Shown here: positions 58,293 through 64,000 of the stretch, piece by piece
Numbering within the stretch: position 1 is the stretch's first letter
Layout of the letters: every line of letters begins with the position of its first letter
Assembly (NCBI GenBank): GCA_016703425.1
Contig: JADJCA010000002.1
Location: forward strand, 310,001 to 374,000
DNA from: Myxococcales bacterium
GTDB lineage: Bacteria; Myxococcota_A; Polyangia; Polyangiales; Polyangiaceae
Direction: 5' to 3'
DNA: 64,000 bases
Notes under the pieces: generated by a model
What the model saw: the letters and a program-made list of their open reading frames with translations, nothing else
What the model was told of the DNA's origin: nothing
Database searches by the model: none
Program-made: the position numbers and the translations under genes

Positions 58293-58968
58293 GCGTCTGC
58301 GCCGACGACGGCAAGGCGGGTGGCGACGCGCGACACTGGCGCTGGCCTTCGTCGCCACGCTGCCGCTTGGATGCCGAGGGATCGTCGGCCTCGACGACTT
58401 CCGTAAGGTCGAGTGTCCAGGGGCAGTCTGCGCCGAGCCATTCGACGGGTCGGTGCCTTCAGAAGACGCGTCCGTCGACGCCTCCCTAGACGCCCGGGTC
58501 GATGCGCCCCCCGGCGCCGCGCCCGTCTCGTGGGCGCGCTGGAAGATGCCCAACTACGGCGACAGCGGCTTGCCGAACCCACCGAGCTTGAGTCCGGTGA
58601 CGGGCGGTGTCGTCGACGCGGTCACAGGACTAGTTTGGCAGCAAGCGCCCCTCGATCCGCTGTCCCAACCGAACGCCGAGAGCACCTGCCGCGCGCAGCC
58701 TGGCGGACCTTGGCGACTTCCGAAGCGCATCGAGCTGATCTCACTGCTCGACTACGGCCCGGCCGCGGATGGAGGTCGCCGCAAGGTGTTCATCGATAGC
58801 GTCGCGTTTCCGAACGTAAAGAACGTTCGCGTCTGGTCGAGTTCGGAGGTGCGTCCCTTCACGGGCGGGAGCGAGCAGGCCTATTGGGTCGTCAACTTCG
58901 AAACGGGCGCCGCGGAAACGCTTCCACAAAGCTCGGAGGCACGCGCGCTGTGCGTGAAAGACAAGTGA
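58279..58968 (+). CDS. DUF1566-like lipoprotein
   Basis: 229 residues. The ATG at 58279 lies inside the end of the previous gene and has GGGGG upstream. Lipobox TLPLGC. The C-terminal domain is of DUF1566 type: VVDAVTGLVWQQAP, WRLPKRIELISLLDYG, VRVWSSSEV and AYWVVNFETG. These proteins are common in Deltaproteobacteria and of unknown activity. Its stop overlaps the next start (TGATG). Confidence 0.85.
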   Translation: MERSERLRRRRQGGWRRATLALAFVATLPLGCRGIVGLDDFRKVECPGAVCAEPFDGSVPSEDASVDASLDARVDAPPGAAPVSWARWKMPNYGDSGLPNPPSLSPVTGGVVDAVTGLVWQQAPLDPLSQPNAESTCRAQPGGPWRLPKRIELISLLDYGPAADGGRRKVFIDSVAFPNVKNVRVWSSSEVRPFTGGSEQAYWVVNFETGAAETLPQSSEARALCVKDK

Positions 58969-59438
58969 TGCGTCACCACCGAAGGGCTTGGCGTTGGGTA
59001 AGCGCAGCGTTCGGCGCCTTGATCACGTTGCCTGCGTTCGCCGATGCGCCGAAGGATCAGTACGAGCTCTTTGACCGCGAGGCGCGCACCATCAAGGACA
59101 CGTTCACGCGTCTCGAGTGGGAGCGACGACTGTCCTCCATACCTCTGGGCCACAGCATCTCTGAGAGTCGATGCAACGCCTTCTTCGCCGGTGGACGCTT
59201 GCCGACGGTGAAGGAGCTCCTGACGATCCTCGACGAAGAGCCCCACCAGGAATATGAGTCGGGTGCGGTCGTGCCCAAGATGCTCGACGCCCTCGCCTTC
59301 CCTGACGCGCCTATTGGCAAGCCCTACTGGACGAGCACCCCAGCCGACGCCAGCAGCATGTGGGGCGTGAACTTCAGCACGGGAGAAATGGTGAAGGTCC
59401 TGGCGATCGACACCGCGCTGTCCCGCTGCGTGAGGTAG
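58968..59438 (+). CDS. DUF1566-like exported protein
   Basis: 156 residues with a signal peptide (about 1-25, ending PAFADA). The core is a short DUF1566-type domain (TFTRLEWERRLSSIP, GRLPTVKELLTILDEEP, PYWTSTPA, WGVNFSTGEM). It overlaps the lipoprotein of the same family by one base, so this pair looks like a duplicated unit transcribed with the kinase. Function unknown. Confidence 0.85.
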   Translation: MRHHRRAWRWVSAAFGALITLPAFADAPKDQYELFDREARTIKDTFTRLEWERRLSSIPLGHSISESRCNAFFAGGRLPTVKELLTILDEEPHQEYESGAVVPKMLDALAFPDAPIGKPYWTSTPADASSMWGVNFSTGEMVKVLAIDTALSRCVR

Positions 59439-59559
59439 GGCGCCGACGATCCACGACGGCAATGGCGCGGCACGGCACACTCTTGCCCCTCCCGCGCGGC
59501 CGATCGACCAAGGCTCCGCAGCGCTCACGACGGCACTAGCCTTGCTTCGGAGACACACC

Positions 59560-60993
59560 ATGCGTCATCACACGGCCCTGCAGCGAATCATTCGTCAGAT
59601 CACCTTGGCCAGCCTTGCGGGGGCTCCGCTGGCCGTCGCGTGTGGCGGGACAACGGGCGCCGACGGCGCTGGACCGACCGGCGGCGATAGCGGTGCGAGC
59701 GTTGACGGCGGTGGTGACGGCGCGGTTAGGACGGATGCCGCCACCGACGGTGGCATCAACCCCCAGGGCTTCGACAAGACCGTGTGCAACGGCCCCAACT
59801 ACGAGAGCGTCTCCGGACTCACCCCCGCGGCGCCGCTCGACTACGTCGAGCTTCGTCAGGCGTGGGTCAACGTTGGAAGCGACGCCGGTTCGCCCCCCAC
59901 GACGGTCGGAAAGGACGGCGTGGCCTGCGCATCCGCGACGAACAAGTCGAAGTGCGCCGCCGACCTCGCGGCCCTCCCCTCCAGCGAGGGATGGGTGAGG
60001 CCATCGGACGGCAACGCGCCGCAGGCGGTCCGCTACCTCGTGTTCACCCGTGGCGACAGCGTGGGTCTCGTCAAGACGCTCGACGAGCTCGCCACGTTCC
60101 TCGCTCCTGTCGATACGGCCAAGGACGCGGCGCTCCTGGTCAGCGAGCGAGGCTATTCGTTCGTCTGCCCTTCAGAGAACGCCAAGCAGACGCCGTCCGG
60201 CGTGGAGCTCATCGCGCGCTCCGGCGGCACGTGCGGCGCAGGCGCTCATCTCGACGAGCATCGCATCGTTGTCTCCGCGACGGGCGTCGTGACCGTGGCC
60301 GAGAGCAAGCTGATCGCCAACGGCGACCCGGGCTGCGCCATTGGTCGAAGGCCCGCCGGGCTCTTGTCGCCTTCCGAGCCCTGCGCCGACGACGAATGCG
60401 AGGCAGGCGCGTTCTTCGCCGCCGCGGCGCGCCTTGAGGCAGCTTCGATTCCCGCGTTCGAGCAGCTCGCCCGTGACCTCGCGTGGCACGACGCCCCCTC
60501 GGACCTCATCGAGGAGGCCCTTCGCGCCCGCGCCGACGAGGTTCGCCATGCTCGCGCGACGCGAGAGCTCGCCCGGGGCTTTGGGGCGTCTGTGGAGGCC
60601 CCCGTCGTCGTCATCGGCGCGCCTCGCTCGCTCCTCGCTATGGCGCTGGAAAACGCGGTGGAAGGATGCGTGCGTGAGACGTTCGGAGCCCTTGTGGCTT
60701 CCCTGCAGGCAGAGCGCGCCCGAGACGCCGACGTCCGCGAGACACTCTCGCGCATCGCCGAAGACGAGACGCGGCACGCGGCGCTGTCTTGGGACGTCGC
60801 GCGCTGGCTTGAATCGCAGCTCGATGCGGACGATCTGCTCGCGGTGGCCGCGGCTCGCGAGGCGGCCAAACGCGAGCTCTTCGAGTCCTTTGCGACCGAG
60901 GCACCAGAAACCGTCCAACACGTCGCAGGCATGCCTGGGCGCGCTCTCTCCGAGCGCGCGTTCGAGCAGCTCTTCGCCGCACTGGCCGCGTAG
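59560..60993 (+). CDS. ferritin-like-domain lipoprotein
   Basis: 477 residues. Lipobox PLAVACG; then a linker and a 190-residue middle domain (KTVCNGPNYESVSGL onward) with four Cys. The C-terminal 170 residues match a ferritin-like helical bundle with two metal-ligand pairs: RLEAASIPAFEQL with DEVRHARA, and ENAVEGCVRETFGALV with DETRHAAL. It would place a di-iron-type bundle on the outside of the cell membrane. GGAG eight bases before the ATG. Confidence 0.87.
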   Translation: MRHHTALQRIIRQITLASLAGAPLAVACGGTTGADGAGPTGGDSGASVDGGGDGAVRTDAATDGGINPQGFDKTVCNGPNYESVSGLTPAAPLDYVELRQAWVNVGSDAGSPPTTVGKDGVACASATNKSKCAADLAALPSSEGWVRPSDGNAPQAVRYLVFTRGDSVGLVKTLDELATFLAPVDTAKDAALLVSERGYSFVCPSENAKQTPSGVELIARSGGTCGAGAHLDEHRIVVSATGVVTVAESKLIANGDPGCAIGRRPAGLLSPSEPCADDECEAGAFFAAAARLEAASIPAFEQLARDLAWHDAPSDLIEEALRARADEVRHARATRELARGFGASVEAPVVVIGAPRSLLAMALENAVEGCVRETFGALVASLQAERARDADVRETLSRIAEDETRHAALSWDVARWLESQLDADDLLAVAAAREAAKRELFESFATEAPETVQHVAGMPGRALSERAFEQLFAALAA

Positions 60994-61012
60994 TCGCGCT
61001 AACGCGCCGTCC

Positions 61013-61045
61013 AAAGAAAAAGGCGACCACTCGCGTGGCCGCCTT
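61013..61045 (-). terminator. terminator of the NmrA-type gene (minus strand)
   Basis: AAGGCGACCAC (61020-61030) and GTGGCCGCCTT (61035-61045) pair over 11 bp with one mismatch and a TCGC loop. Read on the minus strand the stem is followed by TTTCTTT, so it ends the minus-strand gene whose stop is at 61094, and may also stop the plus-strand ferritin-like gene. Confidence 0.7.
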
Positions 61046-61093
61046 CTTCACGCTCATTGAGCGTTCACTATCGAGCGGTGTCGCGCGAGGAGC

Positions 61094-61960
61094 TCAGGCC
61101 TTCCAGGCGGCGCAGGTCTCGGTGACAAAGGCCTCAAAGGTGCGGAGCGGGTGCCCCACGATCTCTTCGCAGGCCTTCACCTCGGCGTCGGTCGCCTTGA
61201 GGCCCGACTTCTGGAAGTGCGCGTACATCACGCCGAAGTCGAAGACCATCCATGAGGGGAGCATCGACGACATGGCTTTGCCCCACTGGTCGAGATCGTT
61301 GCCCGCGTAGGCGATCTTCTTGCCGAGACCGGTCGACCACATCTCCGCGCACGAAGCGCCGTTGATGGGCTTGGGCCCGCAGAGAACGTACGCCTTGTTC
61401 TCGAAGTTGGTCTTCGTGAGCGCGTTGACGGCGGCATCGGCGATGTCGCGCGCGTCGACGCGGTGGCAGCCCACGTCGCCGATGGGTTGGGGATAAACGC
61501 TCATCTGCATGACGGCGTCCTTCACCCAGTAGTCGTTCTGGAAGAAGTTGTTGGGCTGAAGGATCGTCCACTTCATGCCCGAGTTCTTGATGGCAAGCTC
61601 GATGGCCGCCTTGGAACCGAAGTGCGGGATGTGCGGCGCGACGCTCGCGTGCTGCACGCCCATGTAAACGAACTTCTTCACGCCCGCGGCTTGGGCGAGG
61701 CAAACACCCGCGAGGCCCTCCTGGCATTCGGTCATGGCAACGGGGTTCAGCATGAACACCGCATCGCAACCTTCGAAACAGGCTTTCGCCGTCATGGGGT
61801 CGGTGAGATCGCCGGTCATGATCTCGACGTTGCCCGGCATCGTGCCCTTCGCCTTGTCGGCGTTGCGGGTCATGACGCGAACGTTGACGCCTTTGGCGAC
61901 AAGGCCCTGGACCACTTTGCTGCCAACGTTTCCGGTCGCTCCAATCACGAGTGTCTTCAT
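61094..61960 (-). CDS. NmrA-type NAD(P)-binding oxidoreductase-like protein
   Basis: 288 residues of the atypical short-chain dehydrogenase superfamily. N-terminal TLVIGATGNVGSKVVQGLV is the GxxGxxG nucleotide-binding loop; VRVMTRNADKAK and MTGDLTDP follow. It lacks a YxxxK active site, so a redox-sensor or quinone reductase role like NmrA/QorB is possible. The ATG has GGAGG nine bases upstream. Product of one gene with its own terminator. Confidence 0.9.
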   Translation of the reverse strand: MKTLVIGATGNVGSKVVQGLVAKGVNVRVMTRNADKAKGTMPGNVEIMTGDLTDPMTAKACFEGCDAVFMLNPVAMTECQEGLAGVCLAQAAGVKKFVYMGVQHASVAPHIPHFGSKAAIELAIKNSGMKWTILQPNNFFQNDYWVKDAVMQMSVYPQPIGDVGCHRVDARDIADAAVNALTKTNFENKAYVLCGPKPINGASCAEMWSTGLGKKIAYAGNDLDQWGKAMSSMLPSWMVFDFGVMYAHFQKSGLKATDAEVKACEEIVGHPLRTFEAFVTETCAAWKA

Positions 61961-62394
61961 GTGTGCCTCCGCGAATTGCGAGGTACGTACATGTGGCCGC
62001 GGGCGACGCGCTACAAGGGTGCAGGCTGCGATTTTCGCCGGCGGGAAATGCCGCTGCGCGTCAACCAGCCCCGCTCACGTTCGCCTACCTCGCCGCTGAA
62101 GACGACCGGATCCAGCGGTGTGTCGCGATCAGGCGGCACGCCGCGCGAAACCGCGTGGGGTGGGCCGCGAGGCGGCGACGGGGCGTCGCCGTGCGCTCCG
62201 GGGACAAGCGGCCGAAACTTGGAGCAAAGACGCGACGCGCGTCGCGCCCCGCACGCCGTCTTTGGCCCGGGCGTCTTGTGACCAGGGCCCCCGCGGACAG
62301 CTCGCGAGCGATGGCGCTCTTCCTGCGTAGTGGGGGACGACCGCGACACCTCGCCACGAAGTTTTTCAGTGGCAGGGGAAATCCCAAAGGAACG
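61961..62394. other. 434-bp intergenic region, divergent genes
   Basis: No convincing gene. Just upstream of the minus-strand NmrA-type gene is the palindrome GTACGTAC (61983-61990), and in the middle lies a 16-bp perfect palindrome CGCGACGCGCGTCGCG (62231-62246). Both could be operators but neither matches a known one, and GC-rich palindromes arise easily by chance. Promoters for both divergent genes should lie here; none is obvious. Confidence 0.5.
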
Positions 62395-63750
62395 ATGAAG
62401 ACCCCCTCCGCGCCTCGCCCGTCCCGCTCCCCCTCGCGCTCCGGCGCCTTCGCGCGCGTCATCGACGGCGGGCTCCGCGTCGCGCGCCGCGTCGACCGCT
62501 TCGCGCGCGCGAACGTGCTGTGGCTCCTCGTTGGCGTGGTGCTCGTCGCGTTCTTGATGCCCGACGTCGCGGCGCGACTGCTCGCGCGGCGACACCTCTT
62601 TAGCGTGCCCTTGACCTCACTCCACTACGAGCCGCGCACGCTCGCGCTTGCGATCATCGTCCTCTCGGCGAGCTTGCGTTACCGGCCGCGAGATCTCGCC
62701 CGCGTGTTTCGCTCGAACGGAGGCTTCGCGAATCTCCTGAGCGTCTACGTAGTCGTGCCCGCGATGACCGTCGCCATCGCCATTGCGCTCATCGCAACGC
62801 GGAGCCCCGAGCTTCGCGCCGTCGCCACAGGCCTCGTCTTGTGCGTTCTCATGCCAGTAGCCATGACGTCCGCCGTTTGGACGCGAGCGAGCCGCGGCAG
62901 CGTCACACTCGCGCTCGGCACGCTCGCGCTCACGAGCGCCTTGGCGGTCTTCCTCATTCCCATCGCGCTCGGTCGCATCCCCGGCGCGCACCTTCGCGCC
63001 GTCGACTCCGCGTCGGGAATAAGGGCGCAGGTCGTCGTGGCCTTTGCACTGCCACTCGTCTTGGGCATGGCGCTGCGCGCCGCGGTCCCGGGCCTCGCCA
63101 AGCGTCTCGAGACACCGCTCTCGCTGTTGAGCGTCCTGTCGCTGCTCCTCTCGGTGGCCGACTGCACGGGCGCCCTCAAGCCGCACCTTCGCATGCCGCT
63201 CCACCTCATCGTCGCCGCCGGTGTCGTGACCGTCAGCGCGAACGCGTTGGCCTTCGGTGTCGGCTACCTCGTGGCGCGCCTCCGAGGTCTGGGGGAGCGC
63301 GAGACCATCTCGGTCGTCTTTGCGAGCGGCATGAGGAGCACGCCGGCGGCGATGGTGGTGGGGATCCTGGCGTTCCCCGACGCACCGCTCGTCGCGCTCG
63401 CGCCGATCTTGTGGAGCGTCTCGCAACAACTGCTGGCGGGCATCGTGACGCGACAAATGCTCCTGGCTCGCGAGTCCGTGGATGAGACGGCCCCCATGGC
63501 GGTGCGGCAGCGCGCTTGGCCGCCGCCGCGCCGCGCCGAGCAAGACGCCCTCGTCGACGCGAGCCGGAGCGAAACCGCCGTCGAGCTCGAAGAGAGTCTG
63601 GTGATGCCGCTCGTGCGCCGCTTCAACGACACGCTCGATGAGAGCGGCGACGGAGGCATCGCCGACCTCCTGGCCGATACCCTCGTTCAGTCGCCGCGTG
63701 CGAAGCTCACCCATCTCTCCGCCGTCATTCGCCGACGCGAGCTGCTCTGA
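62395..63750 (+). CDS. SBF/BASS-type transporter
   Basis: 451 residues, about ten membrane helices, resembling the bile acid:sodium symporter (SBF, PF01758) family: LFSVPLTSLHYEPRTLALAI, LVLCVLMPVAMTSAVWT, LGMALRAAVPGLAKRL, and SVVFASGMRSTPAAMVVGI, the crossover motif. A basic N-terminus of about 40 residues and a soluble tail of about 90 (from VRQRAWPPPRRAEQDALVD) are extra. AAAGGAA is a good ribosome-binding site before the ATG. Substrate unknown; family members carry organic anions. Confidence 0.85.
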   Translation: MKTPSAPRPSRSPSRSGAFARVIDGGLRVARRVDRFARANVLWLLVGVVLVAFLMPDVAARLLARRHLFSVPLTSLHYEPRTLALAIIVLSASLRYRPRDLARVFRSNGGFANLLSVYVVVPAMTVAIAIALIATRSPELRAVATGLVLCVLMPVAMTSAVWTRASRGSVTLALGTLALTSALAVFLIPIALGRIPGAHLRAVDSASGIRAQVVVAFALPLVLGMALRAAVPGLAKRLETPLSLLSVLSLLLSVADCTGALKPHLRMPLHLIVAAGVVTVSANALAFGVGYLVARLRGLGERETISVVFASGMRSTPAAMVVGILAFPDAPLVALAPILWSVSQQLLAGIVTRQMLLARESVDETAPMAVRQRAWPPPRRAEQDALVDASRSETAVELEESLVMPLVRRFNDTLDESGDGGIADLLADTLVQSPRAKLTHLSAVIRRRELL

Positions 63751-63902
63751 CTCCCGCGTGCGCAAGTGGCGCACGCACCGCGACCGCCGCTCGGGGGTCT
63801 GGATCGGCGGGTCTCGGTAAATCGGTAGCGCTCCCCATTTTCGCGTAAAACACCCGACAAATCAGCCGCGGGCGACGGCACGGCGCCTGCAGCGTCGCGG
63901 GC

Positions 63903-64000
63903 ATGAACTCGCTCTCGCGCTTCAAGGCCCTCCCGTTCCTTGCTCTGGCCCTCGCCGTGACCGGCTGCGCTGCCGAAGCGCCGGGCGACGACACCACCGG
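63903..64000 (+). CDS. lipoprotein start (3' truncated by window end)
   Basis: Only the first 32 residues are in the window: SLSRFKALPFLALALAVTGC is a standard lipoprotein signal with lipobox AVTGC, followed by AAEAPGDDT, typical of this genome's lipoproteins. The rest is outside the window. The 152 bases upstream show no clear promoter and no other gene. Confidence 0.75.
   Translation, partial: MNSLSRFKALPFLALALAVTGCAAEAPGDDTT

Overview
The window is GC-rich, densely packed bacterial DNA with about 51 protein-coding genes, two of them cut by the window edges. Gene style points to Myxococcota, most likely Polyangiales (Sorangium/Labilithrix-like): several Ser/Thr protein kinases, a huge AAA-TPR-GAF-sigma54 regulator, a sigma factor resembling the Myxococcales-specific gmx1 group, many lipoproteins with Asp/Ala/Gly-rich linkers, TPR+PEGA-like exported proteins and a giant Cys-rich repeat lipoprotein. 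I see no tRNA, rRNA, CRISPR array, insertion sequence or prophage. The taxon is an inference from gene content only.

Layout. 1-4.5 kb: end of a sigma54-type regulator, then a translationally coupled Bcp-type peroxiredoxin lipoprotein and a small unknown protein. 4.7-9.2 kb: ATP synthase genes b', b (with a signal peptide and His-rich segment), delta, alpha (with an unusually long loop) and gamma, closed by a hairpin terminator; beta and epsilon do not follow. 9.2-18.8 kb: mannose-1-phosphate guanylyltransferase, a TIG-PDZ membrane protein with a NuoH-like part, a zinc-ribbon membrane protein, pterin carbinolamine dehydratase, RNase III, a PpiC-type foldase, a tail-anchored zincin-like protein and a queuosine-precursor-type transporter. 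18.8-25.9 kb: a tight minus-strand operon of PBP1A, an exported protein, a Tat-exported peptide-binding-like protein and a sensor histidine kinase.

26-36 kb: lipoproteins, a sigma factor divergent from a kinase that carries an anti-sigma-type zinc finger (the kinase 3' end is shifted out of frame by an 88-bp tandem duplication), an FHA-GGDEF cyclase, PgeF, another kinase, a hotdog thioesterase. 36-46.6 kb: HtpG, an RpiB-family protein, an EmrB-type exporter, the 1346-residue Cys-rich lipoprotein, an aldehyde dehydrogenase. 46.6-52.3 kb: a three-gene export operon (HlyD-like, C39-peptidase ABC transporter, second ABC transporter with a degenerate ATP site) resembling the NHLP/NHLM RiPP export systems, with no precursor peptide visible.

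52.4-64 kb: ArsB/NhaD-type transporter, Asp/Ala-repeat lipoprotein, another lipoprotein, a kinase followed by a TPR/PEGA-like protein and two DUF1566-like exported proteins in an overlapping set, a ferritin-like lipoprotein, an NmrA-type oxidoreductase, an SBF/BASS-type transporter, and the start of one more lipoprotein. The most notable signals are the frame-shifting 88-bp duplication, the sigma/anti-sigma-kinase pair, the peptide export operon, the PBP1A-sensor operon, the extended ATP synthase alpha subunit and the tail-anchored zincin.
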